Assembly: GCF_016907755.1 (NCBI RefSeq) | Contig: NZ_JAFBCN010000001.1 | Span: 2,604,001-2,668,000 of the forward strand | Origin: Cellulosimicrobium cellulans | GTDB lineage: Bacteria; Actinomycetota; Actinomycetes; Actinomycetales; Cellulomonadaceae | DNA: 64,000 nt | Direction of reading: 5' to 3' | Shown here: positions 1-9,750 of the stretch, in pieces | How the letters are laid out: each line of letters starts with the position of its first letter | Position numbering within the stretch: position 1 is the stretch's first letter | Notes under the pieces: generated by a model | Told to the model about the DNA's origin: nothing | Seen by the model: only the letters and a program-made list of their open reading frames with translations | Database searches by the model: none | Program-made: the position numbers and the translations under genes

Positions 1-1
1 G

Positions 2-1366
2 TTCGGGGCGCGCTTCGCGCTCGCGCAGCGGCGCGTCGTCCTGGGCGACGAGATGGGGCTCGGCAAGACCGTGCAGGCGATCGCCGTCATCGCGCACCTC
101 CTCGCGCGCGGCGCGACGCACGCGCTCGTCGTGTGCCCCGCGAGCGTCCTGGAGAACTGGGTGCGCGAGCTGCGCGCGCACGCGGACCTCCCGGTCCACG
201 CCGTGCACGGCGAGGAGCGCGACGGGGCCGCCGAGGCGTGGCGCGCGACCGGCGGCGTCGCGGTCGTGACGTTCGCGGGCCTGCGTCGCGCCGGGACCGA
301 CGCCTTCGCGACGGCCGGGTCCGTCGGCCCCGCCGTGCTCGTCGTGGACGAGGCGCACTACGTGAAGAACCCGCTCGCGAAGCGCTCGGTTGCCGTCGCG
401 GCGCTCGCGGACAGGTCGCCGCACGTGCTGCTCCTCACCGGGACGCCGATGGAGAACCGGGTCGCCGAGTTCCGCACCCTGCTCGGCTACCTCCAGCCCG
501 AGCTCGCCGGGAGTCTCGACGCCGCGCACGGCGCGGCGGGCCCCGACGCGTTCCGGCACGCCGTGGCGCCCGCCTATCTGCGGCGCAACGCCGAGGACGT
601 GCTCGAGGAGCTGCCCGAGCTCGTGCAGGTCGACGAGTGGGAGCGGCTCGGGGCGGTCGACGGCGCGGCGTACCGCGAGGCGGTCGCGGCGGGGTCGTTC
701 ATGGCGATGCGGCGGGCGGCGTTCGCGGTCGAGCACCCGGAGGACTCGGCGAAGCTGCGCCGGCTCGTGGAGCTCGCGCGCGAGGCGGAGGAGAACGGGC
801 GCAAGGTCGTGGTGTTCTCGTACTTCCGGGACGTGGTCGACGTCGTCGTGCGCGCGCTCGGCGACCTCGCGCTCGCTCCGCTGACCGGCTCGGTGCCCGC
901 CCGGACGCGCCAGACGATCGTCGACGACTTCACCGCGGCCGCAGCACCGCGCGTGCTCGTGAGCCAGATCGACGTCGGGGGAGTGGGCCTCAACCTCCAG
1001 GCCGCCTCCGTCGTGATCCTGTGCGAGCCCCAGACCAAGCCCACGACCGAGGCGCAGGCCGTCGCCCGCGCCCACCGCATGGGTCAGGTCGAGACCGTCC
1101 AGGTGCACCGTCTGCTCACGGTCGACAGCGTCGACGAGCACCTCGTGCGCCTGCTCGGGACGAAGGCGCGGCTGTTCGACGCGTACGCGCGCCGCAGCGC
1201 GCTCGCCGAGGAGGTCGCGGGCGCGGTCGACGTGTCCGAGGCGTCGCTCGCGCGCGCGGTGGTCGACGCCGAGCGTGCCCGGCTGTTCGTCGACCCGGCG
1301 GTCACGTCCGTCGAGGATGCGCCCGCCGTCGACGCCGTCGGGGAGGACGAACCGGTCGAGCGCTGA
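2..1366 (+). CDS. SNF2-family DEAD/DEAH helicase, 3' part
   Basis: This is the C-terminal part of a Swi2/Snf2-type ATP-dependent DNA translocase; the reading frame is open from base 2, so the true start lies upstream of the window. The Walker A loop (GDEMGLGKT) sits at the very edge. Further on come the DEAH box (VVDEAHYVKN, about base 343), motif III (LLTGTPMENR), motif V (DVGGVGLNLQAAS) and motif VI (ARAHRMGQ), so both RecA lobes are present. The helicase ends about 70 residues after motif VI with an acidic tail. Family members remodel protein-DNA complexes; the exact partner cannot be read from this fragment. The ATG at base 53 falls inside the Walker A motif and cannot be the start. Confidence 0.93.
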   Translation, partial: FGARFALAQRRVVLGDEMGLGKTVQAIAVIAHLLARGATHALVVCPASVLENWVRELRAHADLPVHAVHGEERDGAAEAWRATGGVAVVTFAGLRRAGTDAFATAGSVGPAVLVVDEAHYVKNPLAKRSVAVAALADRSPHVLLLTGTPMENRVAEFRTLLGYLQPELAGSLDAAHGAAGPDAFRHAVAPAYLRRNAEDVLEELPELVQVDEWERLGAVDGAAYREAVAAGSFMAMRRAAFAVEHPEDSAKLRRLVELAREAEENGRKVVVFSYFRDVVDVVVRALGDLALAPLTGSVPARTRQTIVDDFTAAAAPRVLVSQIDVGGVGLNLQAASVVILCEPQTKPTTEAQAVARAHRMGQVETVQVHRLLTVDSVDEHLVRLLGTKARLFDAYARRSALAEEVAGAVDVSEASLARAVVDAERARLFVDPAVTSVEDAPAVDAVGEDEPVER

Positions 1367-1425
1367 CGCGGCGTCGTGCACCCGGTCGGCGCGCTTGCTG
1401 GTGCGGCACGGCATAGCGTGGCGTC

Positions 1426-2181
1426 ATGACCGCGACGGACGCCCTTCCCCCGCTCACCCCGCTGCCCGAGGACTGGTCCACGGCGCTCGCGGTCGTCGCC
1501 CATCCCGACGACATGGAGTTCGGCGCCGCCGCTGCGGTCGCGCGATGGACGGGGCAGGGCAAGCGGGTCGTGTACTGCATGGTCACGAGCGGCGAGGCCG
1601 GCATCGACGGCATGGATCCCGACGAGGCGCGGCGCGTGCGCGAGGCGGAGCAGGTCGAGTCCGGGCGGATCGTCGGCGTCGAGGAGGTCGAGTTCCTCGG
1701 GCTGCCCGACGGCGTGCTCGAGTACGGCCTGCCGCTGCGGCGGGCGATCGCGGGCGCGATCCGGCGCCACCGGCCCGACGTCGTCATCACCGGGAACTAC
1801 CGCGAGACGTTCCCGGGCGGGATGCTCAACCAGGCGGACCACATCGCGACGGGACGGGCCGTCGTGGACGCCGTGCGCGACGCGGGGAACCGGTGGGTGT
1901 TCCGCGAGCAGGTCGAGACGGACGGGGTCGAGCCCTGGGGTGGCGTGCGCCAGGTCTGGGTCGCGGCCTCGCCCGACGGCGCGCACGGCGTCGACGTGAG
2001 CGCGACGTTCGACGCGGGGGTCGCGTCCCTGCGCGCGCACGCCGCCTACCTCGACGGCCTCGGCTGGGCGGACTTCGACCCGGCCGCGTTCCTCGCGTCC
2101 ATGAGCGCGCCCACGGGCGAGCGCATGGGTGTCACCCACGCGGTCGCCTTCGAGGTCCTGCGCATGGGCTGGGAGGACTGA
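1426..2181 (+). CDS. PIG-L/LmbE family zinc deacetylase
   Basis: A 251-residue protein of the PIG-L (LmbE-like) family, zinc enzymes that hydrolyse amide bonds of N-acetylglucosamine-type substrates. The metal-binding AHPDD motif is at residues 25-29 and the distal metal ligand is probably His139 (QADHIATG). Actinobacterial members include MshB and Mca of mycothiol metabolism, and other LmbE proteins of unknown substrate. This one is shorter than MshB or Mca, so I do not assign a specific reaction. There is no signal peptide, so it should be cytoplasmic. The gene stands alone, with 59 bases before it, and converges on the lipoprotein gene that follows. Confidence 0.85.
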   Translation: MTATDALPPLTPLPEDWSTALAVVAHPDDMEFGAAAAVARWTGQGKRVVYCMVTSGEAGIDGMDPDEARRVREAEQVESGRIVGVEEVEFLGLPDGVLEYGLPLRRAIAGAIRRHRPDVVITGNYRETFPGGMLNQADHIATGRAVVDAVRDAGNRWVFREQVETDGVEPWGGVRQVWVAASPDGAHGVDVSATFDAGVASLRAHAAYLDGLGWADFDPAAFLASMSAPTGERMGVTHAVAFEVLRMGWED

Positions 2182-2182
2182 C

Positions 2183-2755
2183 TCAGGCCGGGTCCGGCTG
2201 CGCCTCGACCTCGACGACCTTGAGCTCGGGCGCGAACCCGTAGAGCCTGCCGTCCTGCGCGCCGACCCACCACTTCCCGCACATCGCGGTGGCGCCCTGC
2301 TCCGTGCCCTCCTCCCACCACGACGCCCTGAGCGTCGCCGTCGTGCGGAAGTCCGCCGCGGTCAGCTCGCCGCGCTCGGGTCGAGGCTCCAGCGGGTGCT
2401 CCGCCGAGACGGGCGTGCAGCTCTCGGGCAGGGCGCCGAGGTCGGCCGTCATCGTGAGGATCCGCTCGTCGCCCGTCGTGCGGACCACCTCGCGCACGTC
2501 GGTGGCGGAGTCGGGCACCCAGTCGGGCAGGACGCCCTCGGTCTTGCCGGCCTCGCCCGTCACGAACTCATAGGTCTTGGTGTGGCCGGCCCGGTTCTCC
2601 GCGACCGCCTCGCCGATGCTGCCGCACGCGGAGAGCAGGAGGGCAGCGCCGGCGGCGAGCGTGAGGGCGCCGAGCATCCGGCGCTCGGTCGTGCCGCGCG
2701 GCGTCGTGGTCAGGGGGAGGTCGGTGGCGGGCTGGGCGGGGGTGCGGTTCGTCAT
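2183..2755 (-). CDS. Putative lipoprotein, function unknown
   Basis: The 190-residue product starts with a twenty-odd residue polar leader, then a hydrophobic stretch (residues 27-43) ending in the lipobox LLSAC, with Cys44 as the likely lipidated residue. The mature part, about 147 residues, has two further cysteines (in ESCTP and AMCGKWW) that could form a disulfide and a Trp-rich stretch. I do not recognise the family. It should be anchored to the outer face of the cytoplasmic membrane. It ends one base after the deacetylase gene, so the two converge with essentially no spacer. The start at 2755 gives the only ATG that places a sensible signal peptide. Confidence 0.75.
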   Translation of the reverse strand: MTNRTPAQPATDLPLTTTPRGTTERRMLGALTLAAGAALLLSACGSIGEAVAENRAGHTKTYEFVTGEAGKTEGVLPDWVPDSATDVREVVRTTGDERILTMTADLGALPESCTPVSAEHPLEPRPERGELTAADFRTTATLRASWWEEGTEQGATAMCGKWWVGAQDGRLYGFAPELKVVEVEAQPDPA

Positions 2756-2871
2756 GGCCACGACGCTACGGAGCGCGTGGCGCCAGCGGATCGGGCCGCG
2801 AGCGGAACCTCCGCGCGGTCGTCGTACGACCACGGGAGGGCGCTCGCGGCCCGGCGTCCGACCCCGGTCGC

Positions 2872-5037
2872 TCAGGCGCGCGACGCCGCCGGGACGTTCG
2901 CGACGCCGTCGGGCAGGAAGCGGCGGCCCAGGACCTTCTCGCTGTAGCCCGTGCGGTCGAGGTACGGCGTGATGCCGCCGAGGTGGAAGCCCCACCCGGC
3001 GCCGAGGATCATGCACAGGTCGATCTGCGACGGGCTCGCGACCACGCCCTCGTCGAGCATGAGCCCGATCTCCTGCGTGAGCGCTGTGAGCACGGAGTCG
3101 AGGACGCCGGCCTCGTCCAGCGCCCCGTCGCCGCCCGCCACACCCGTGCCGAAGACCCACTGGATCGCCGGGTCGACGGGCTTGGGCAGGCCCTTCGGCG
3201 CGTCGAGGACGACGGGGATCTGCTCGTCCACGATGCGCTGCAGGCCGGGGGACGCAGGGAACCGGTCGCCCAGGTCCTCCCGCAGCGACGTGAGGACGTG
3301 CAGGCCGACGGCCGGGCCGACGAGGTCGAAGAGCGCGAACGGCGGCATCGGCAGGCCGAGCGGCGCGACGGCGCGGTCCGCGACCTCGACCGACGTGCCG
3401 TTCTCGACCGCCTCGACGATCTTGCCCATGAGCAGGATGAGCAGGCGGTTGACGACGAACCCGGGCCGGTCGGCGACGAGCACCGCCGTCTTGCGGAGCT
3501 TCTTCGTCATGGCGAACGCCGTCGCGAGGGCGGCGTCGTCGGTCTTCGCCGCCTGGATGATCTCGACGAGCGGCATCTGGGCGACGGGGTTGAAGAAGTG
3601 CATCCCGACGACGCGCTCGGGGTGCTGCAGGTCGGCCGCCATCTCCGTGATGGACAGCGCGGACGTGTTGGTGAGCAGCACGGCCTCGGGCGAGAGGACG
3701 CCCTCGAGCTCGGCGAAGACCTTCTTCTTGAGCCCCAGGATCTCCGTGACCGCCTCGATGACGACGTCGCAGCCCGCGAAGTCGCCGAGCTCGGTCGTGC
3801 CGTGCACGGAGCCGACGATGCGCGCGCCGGTGTCCGCGGACATGCGACCCGAGCCGACGAGCTTCTCGACCGTCGAACGGACGTAGCCGAGGCCCTTGTC
3901 GACGCGCTCCTGGTCGAGGTCGCGCATGACGACCGGCACCTGGAGGCGCTGCGCGAACAGGAGCGCGATCTGCGCGGCCATGAGCCCGGCGCCGACGATC
4001 CCGACGCGGGTGACGGGGCGGGCGAGCTTCGCGTCGGGCGCGCCCTGGGGCCGCTTGCCCTTCGAGACGAGCTGGAACGCGTAGACGCTCGCGCGCATCT
4101 CGTCGCTCATGATGAGGTCGGCCAGGGCCTCGTCCTCGGCGGCGAACGCCTCCTCGCGCGACGCGGTGCGCGCGGCGGCGACCAGGTCGAGCGCGCGGTA
4201 CGGGGCGGGGCGCGAGCCCGCGACCACGGCGTCGAGGCGCTGACGCGTCCCGGCGACGACGGCGTCCCACACGGGCTGCGGGTCGAGCTCGCGGCGCTCG
4301 ACCACGATCTCGCCGCGCAGCACGGCCTCGGCCCAGCGCAGCGACGACTCGAGGAAGTCGGGCGCCTCGAAGAGCGCATCGACGAGCCCGATCTCGTACG
4401 CCTCCTTCGCCTTGAACGGCTTGTTCGCGGCCGGGCGGGCGAGGATGACGTCCATCGCCTTCTCGACGCCGAGCAGGCGCGGCACGAGGTAGGCGCCGCC
4501 CCAGCCGGGGACCAGGCCCAGGCCGACCTCGGGCAGCGCGAGCGCGCCGGCGTCGGACGCGACGGTCCGGTACGTGCAGTTGAGCGCGACCTCGAGGCCG
4601 CCGCCGAGCGCGACGCCGTTGACGAACGCGAACGTCGGCACGCCCATGTCCTGCAGCAGCGTGTATGCGGCGTGCCCGGCGCGCCCGAGGGCCAGCGCGT
4701 CGTCGCGCACCTGGACGGCCGCGGCCTGCGTGAGGTCCGCGCCCGCGGCGAGGAAGTACGGCTTGCCGGTGATCGCGACGGCGACGATCTCGCCGTCCGC
4801 GGCCCGGCGCCGCAGCGCCTCGAGGGCCGCGTGCAGCTCCGCGAGGCCCTCGGGGCCGAGCGTCGTCGGCTTGGTGTGGTCGAGCCCGTTGTCGAGCGTG
4901 ACGAGGGCGAGCGTGCCCGTCCCGCCGGGGAGCGCGACGTCGCGCACGCGCGAGTGCGTCACGCGCTCGGCGCGCGCGGCGTCCTTCGAGGCGTCCTGGG
5001 ATGCAGCCGGGGTCTGGGTGTCGGTCGGTGCGCTCAT
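2872..5037 (-). CDS. fadB: Bifunctional enoyl-CoA hydratase / 3-hydroxyacyl-CoA dehydrogenase
   Basis: A 721-residue multifunctional beta-oxidation enzyme. The N-terminal crotonase domain (about 30-260) carries the oxyanion-hole segment ITGKPYFLAAGADL and the catalytic glutamates E149 (GGGLEV) and E170 (ALPEVGLG). The second half begins with the NAD-binding loop VGIVGAGLMAAQ near residue 346 and contains HFFNPVAQMPLVEII with the dehydrogenase histidine. It converts trans-2-enoyl-CoA to 3-ketoacyl-CoA in the cytoplasm, acting with the thiolase encoded just upstream, two bases away. The order thiolase then FadB-like is typical of actinobacterial trifunctional complexes. The start at 5037 (MSAPTDTQ) directly follows the thiolase stop; the open frame continues upstream only as antisense of that gene. 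Confidence 0.93.
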   Translation of the reverse strand: MSAPTDTQTPAASQDASKDAARAERVTHSRVRDVALPGGTGTLALVTLDNGLDHTKPTTLGPEGLAELHAALEALRRRAADGEIVAVAITGKPYFLAAGADLTQAAAVQVRDDALALGRAGHAAYTLLQDMGVPTFAFVNGVALGGGLEVALNCTYRTVASDAGALALPEVGLGLVPGWGGAYLVPRLLGVEKAMDVILARPAANKPFKAKEAYEIGLVDALFEAPDFLESSLRWAEAVLRGEIVVERRELDPQPVWDAVVAGTRQRLDAVVAGSRPAPYRALDLVAAARTASREEAFAAEDEALADLIMSDEMRASVYAFQLVSKGKRPQGAPDAKLARPVTRVGIVGAGLMAAQIALLFAQRLQVPVVMRDLDQERVDKGLGYVRSTVEKLVGSGRMSADTGARIVGSVHGTTELGDFAGCDVVIEAVTEILGLKKKVFAELEGVLSPEAVLLTNTSALSITEMAADLQHPERVVGMHFFNPVAQMPLVEIIQAAKTDDAALATAFAMTKKLRKTAVLVADRPGFVVNRLLILLMGKIVEAVENGTSVEVADRAVAPLGLPMPPFALFDLVGPAVGLHVLTSLREDLGDRFPASPGLQRIVDEQIPVVLDAPKGLPKPVDPAIQWVFGTGVAGGDGALDEAGVLDSVLTALTQEIGLMLDEGVVASPSQIDLCMILGAGWGFHLGGITPYLDRTGYSEKVLGRRFLPDGVANVPAASRA

Positions 5038-5039
5038 CG

Positions 5040-6335
<1,296 letters not shown>

Positions 6336-6460
6336 GGCATCTCCATCCGATGCAGATGGTCGGGACGGCGGTGTCCGGGAGCGGCACCGCTCGGGGGTCG
6401 TACGTGCGATACACGCTACCGCGGGTATCGGGAAAGCACGAGACCGATGCTACGACATGA

Positions 6461-6497
6461 AGAGACCCGGTATCGCATCGCGCGATACCGGGTCTCT
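6461..6497 (-). terminator. Strong intrinsic-type hairpin after the FemABX gene
   Basis: Perfect 16-bp inverted repeat (6461-6476 with 6482-6497, arms AGAGACCCGGTATCGC / GCGATACCGGGTCTCT) with a 5-base loop, 30 bases downstream of the FemABX stop codon on the minus strand. There is no clear T-tract, which is usual for high-GC actinobacterial terminators. Confidence 0.7.
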
Positions 6498-6526
6498 CCG
6501 GGGTCCGGGGTGGTCGGGAGCCCGCG

Positions 6527-7570
6527 TCAGCGGCTCCCGCGGAGCTTGCGCACGACCTTCTTCGCGGTCGGCAGGCCCTTGTTCCACGCCGAGTACCACA
6601 TCGAGAACGGCACGTCGACGCTGTGCACCAGCTCGTCGTCGTGCTGCGCGAAGCTGCGCTTGAACTCGCTGATCCCGTCGTTGAGCAGCCCGTTCATGTC
6701 GTAGCGCACGAGGCCCGACTCCTGGGCGAGCGTGATGGCGTGCCACTTCACGGGGGCGTTGGCGCGCAGCTTGCGCCCCGCGTCGTTGATCCCGCCGTAG
6801 AGCTCGAACGACGTCGTCGCGGACGACACGCACCACACGAACGACACCGGGGCGCCCTCGGAGAACGCGGCGACGAGCACCGAGTGCTCGCCGAGCTCGC
6901 GGTGGATCGCGAGGTAGTACTCGTCGTCGTGCAGCGCGAAGCCCGCGCGCTCGGCCGTCTCGTGGTAGACGTCGAGCACCTGGCGCACCTCGGCCTCGTC
7001 CGTCACGCGGCGCACCTCGAGCCCGGTGCGCGCGGCCTTGCGGATGTCGTACCGCGTCGACTTGCCCATGGCCTTCGTCAGCTCGTCCTCGGACTTCGTC
7101 AGGTCGAGGATCAGCGTGACCGGGTAGAGGATCGGGTTCGCCGCGGGACGGGCGTCGGGCAGCGCGAGGTGCGTCCCGACCGGCCAGTCGGGCTCGATCG
7201 TGACGCCCACGCCGCCGACCGTCGTCTTGCACCACGCGACGACCGCCCGGGTCACGGCGTCGCGCGTCGCGTCGTCGCCCACGCCCGGGCCGGCACCCCA
7301 GCCGTCTCCCGCCGGCGCGATCACGGGCCCGCGCGGCACGTGGCACAGCGCCTTGAACTGGGCCGGGAGCGACCGCACGAGCACCTGCGCCAGGCCGCGG
7401 ACGCGGCCGTCGGCGTCCACCGCCTCCACGCGGTGCGGGGTCCACGCCCCCGTGGCCTTGACCTCGCCCCAGCCCCAGAGCTGGAGGGGGTGGCCGCCGA
7501 GCTCGTTCACCCGGGCGTCCCAGGAGGCGCGGTCGGTGACTGTCCGGATCGTCAGGTTCGCGTCGTGCAC
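6527..7570 (-). CDS. FemABX-family peptidoglycan bridge aminoacyltransferase
   Basis: A 347-residue member of the FemABX family, made of two GNAT-like folds, which uses aminoacyl-tRNA to add L-amino acids to the lysine or ornithine side chain of lipid II. Recognisable family segments are HPLQLWGWGEVKAT near the N-terminus, FKALCHVPRGPVIAP, the LTKAMGKSTRYDIRKAAR segment and the C-terminal RYDMNGLLNDGISEFKRSF. It should act at the inner face of the membrane. In an organism with an A4-alpha type wall it would add L-Ser or L-Thr (inference). It is separated from fadA by a strong terminator and is the last gene of the minus-strand run that begins with DUF3000 and RNase D. Confidence 0.88.
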   Translation of the reverse strand: MHDANLTIRTVTDRASWDARVNELGGHPLQLWGWGEVKATGAWTPHRVEAVDADGRVRGLAQVLVRSLPAQFKALCHVPRGPVIAPAGDGWGAGPGVGDDATRDAVTRAVVAWCKTTVGGVGVTIEPDWPVGTHLALPDARPAANPILYPVTLILDLTKSEDELTKAMGKSTRYDIRKAARTGLEVRRVTDEAEVRQVLDVYHETAERAGFALHDDEYYLAIHRELGEHSVLVAAFSEGAPVSFVWCVSSATTSFELYGGINDAGRKLRANAPVKWHAITLAQESGLVRYDMNGLLNDGISEFKRSFAQHDDELVHSVDVPFSMWYSAWNKGLPTAKKVVRKLRGSR

Positions 7571-7591
7571 GCGGACGACCCTACCCGCTCG

Positions 7592-8866
7592 CTACGCTCC
7601 GGCGATGCTCCCGAACGCCTCCGCGAGGGGCTGCGCGACGAGCGCCACCTGCCAGTCGCGGGCGCCCCGCCCGTGCAGGAACGCGGAGATCCCCGCCGCG
7701 TCCAGCGGGTCCGGCGGCGTCCAGCACAGGCGCCGCAGCGCGTCGGGCTGGAGCACGTTCTCCACGGGGACCGCGAGCCGCTCCGAGATCCCCTGCACGA
7801 CGGCGCGCGCCGCCTCCAGGCGGGCCGCGGCGCCCGGGTCGCGGTCGGCCCACGCGCGCGGCGGCGGCGGGGCGTCGGTGCGCGGTCCGCGCGTCGTGGG
7901 GAGGGCGTTCGCGGGCAGCGCGAGCGCGGTGTCGATGGCGCGCTGCCAGTACGCCGCCCGGCGGCGCGTGCCCTTGCCCGCGAACGGCGGCAGGTCGACG
8001 AGCTGACCTGCGGTGCGTGGCAGCGCCTCCGCCGCGGCGACGATCGCGCGGTCGGGCAGCACCCGGCCCGGCGCGATGTCGCGCGCGCGAGCGGTCGCGT
8101 CGCGGGCCTCCCACAGGCTCCGCACGACCGCCAGCCGACGCGGGTCGCGCAGCGTGTGCGTGCCGGACGTGCGCCGCCACGGCTCGGGGCGCGGCGGCGG
8201 CGGACCTGCGGTCCGCACCGCCTCGAACTCCTCCGCCGCCCAGCCGGCCTTGCCCGCGTCCTCGAGCCGCTCGCCGAGGGCGCGGCGCAGCGGGACGAGC
8301 ACCTCGACGTCGAGCGCGGCGTACCGCAGCCAGTCGTCCGGGAGCGGGCGGGTCGACCAGTCGACCGCCGAGTGCTCCTTCGCGAGGCCGAGGCCGAGCA
8401 CGTCCGCGACGACGGCCGCGAGGCCGACGCGCTCCATGCCGAGCAGGCGGGCCGCGAGCTCGGTGTCGAACACGCTCGCCGGGACCACGCCGTGCTCCGC
8501 GAGGCCCGGCAGGTCCTGGGACGCCGCGTGCAGCACCCACTCCGCGTCCCCGACCGCCTCGCGCAGCGGCGACAGGTCGGGAACGGCGACGGGGTCGACG
8601 AGCGCCGTCCCGGCGCCCTCGCGGCGGACCTGGACGAGGTAGGTGCGCTGGCCGTAGCGGTAGCCCGACGCGCGCTCCGCGTCGGCGGCGACCGGGCCGC
8701 TCGCAGCGGCGAACGCGTCGACGACGCGGGCGAAGGCCGCGGGGGTGTCGACGACGCGGCCGAGCCCGTCGGACGGCTCGGTGAGCGGCGTGACGACGGT
8801 CTGCTGCGTGCCGGTCGCGGGGGTCGGGTCGAGCGGCGGGGGTGCGGGTGCTGCGGTCGAGCTCAT
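7592..8866 (-). CDS. rnd: RNase D-like 3'-5' exonuclease with HRDC domain
   Basis: A 424-residue DEDD-family exonuclease. The catalytic acids are visible as D62 and E64 (VAADAERASG), D118 (HAASQDLPGL) and D186 in the RYAALDVEVL motif with Tyr182, which marks the DEDDy subgroup. An HRDC nucleic-acid-binding domain follows at about residues 235-315, and a further conserved C-terminal region ends the protein. It should trim 3' ends of structured RNAs such as tRNA precursors. I chose the start at 8866 (MSSTAAPAPP) because it overlaps the stop of the DUF3000 gene by ATGA; the frame runs further upstream but only as arginine-rich out-of-frame sequence. Confidence 0.92.
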   Translation of the reverse strand: MSSTAAPAPPPLDPTPATGTQQTVVTPLTEPSDGLGRVVDTPAAFARVVDAFAAASGPVAADAERASGYRYGQRTYLVQVRREGAGTALVDPVAVPDLSPLREAVGDAEWVLHAASQDLPGLAEHGVVPASVFDTELAARLLGMERVGLAAVVADVLGLGLAKEHSAVDWSTRPLPDDWLRYAALDVEVLVPLRRALGERLEDAGKAGWAAEEFEAVRTAGPPPPRPEPWRRTSGTHTLRDPRRLAVVRSLWEARDATARARDIAPGRVLPDRAIVAAAEALPRTAGQLVDLPPFAGKGTRRRAAYWQRAIDTALALPANALPTTRGPRTDAPPPPRAWADRDPGAAARLEAARAVVQGISERLAVPVENVLQPDALRRLCWTPPDPLDAAGISAFLHGRGARDWQVALVAQPLAEAFGSIAGA

Positions 8867-9486
8867 GGGTTCACGGTATTGCGTCGGGCGGGGGGTCGAG
8901 CACCGAGGGGCGTGACGCCGTCGGGCAGGGGAGGCAGCCCGGCGGCCGTGCACAGCAGCTGCGCCCACGCCGCGAGATGGTCACCGAGGTCCGCGGCGCC
9001 GTCGTTCCCCGCGGGCACCGGGGTCCATGACGCGCGCATCTCCAGCTCGACGTCGTTGTCCTTCCCGGCGAGCGCGCCGAAGCTCTGCGACAGCACGCGC
9101 GTCACGGTGCCGCCCTCCGCGCGCACGGCCGCTCCCGTGTCGTGGAGCGCGTCCTCGAGCCAGGTCCACGCGACCTCGGCGAGCATCTCCTCGGACGCCA
9201 TCTCCGGCTCGAGCGTCGCGCGCACCATCGTCACGACGCGGAAGCTGCCCTGCCAGGCCTCCTGACCCTCGGGGTCGTGGAGCACGATGAACCGCCCCGA
9301 CGCGAGGTCGGGGTCCTCGGCGCGCGGCGCCTCGACCTCGCCGGTGAGCGCGACCGACCAGGGCGCGATCCGGCGGGGGGCGGGGACCTCGCGCAACGTC
9401 ACCTCGGGTCGTAGCCGCCGCGCGCCGAGAGCGTCGAGGACGGCACGGAACTCCGGGGGAGCGTCGGTCCCGTGAGCGGTGATCAC
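8863..9486 (-). CDS. DUF3000 family protein
   Basis: A protein of about 207 residues matching the actinobacterial DUF3000 family, whose gene is regularly found directly upstream of the HRDC exonuclease gene. Typical features are the RIAPWSVALTGEV segment, the RFIVLHDPEGQEAW segment and a DNDVELEMRASWTPV segment. No catalytic motif is known for the family. The last four bases overlap the rnd start, so the two are translationally coupled. No in-frame ATG fits: the upstream ATG at 9567 adds an arginine/serine-rich leader unlike a protein, so I prefer the GTG at 9486 (VITAHGTD), with a GTG at 9495 as alternative. Confidence 0.8.
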   Translation of the reverse strand: MITAHGTDAPPEFRAVLDALGARRLRPEVTLREVPAPRRIAPWSVALTGEVEAPRAEDPDLASGRFIVLHDPEGQEAWQGSFRVVTMVRATLEPEMASEEMLAEVAWTWLEDALHDTGAAVRAEGGTVTRVLSQSFGALAGKDNDVELEMRASWTPVPAGNDGAADLGDHLAAWAQLLCTAAGLPPLPDGVTPLGARPPARRNTVNP

Positions 9487-9750
9487 CCTCGGCACACTAC
9501 GAGCCGACCGGACGAACCGGACGCACGCCGCGCGGCTGTCATCGAATCGTGATCCCGACTTCGTCAAGAACGCTGCGGGTGACCGGATCGTGGCCCCTCG
9601 GGAGCGGTGCGGCGCACGAGGACTAGGCTGGCCGCGTATCCATCACCGGTGCACCCGGCCGCGCGCCCGCGCCCGGCCGGAACGGTTCCGCGCCCTCCCC
9701 GCGCGCAGCCGTCGTGCGCCGGGACCGACCCTCGAGGAGCAGGGAAGCAG

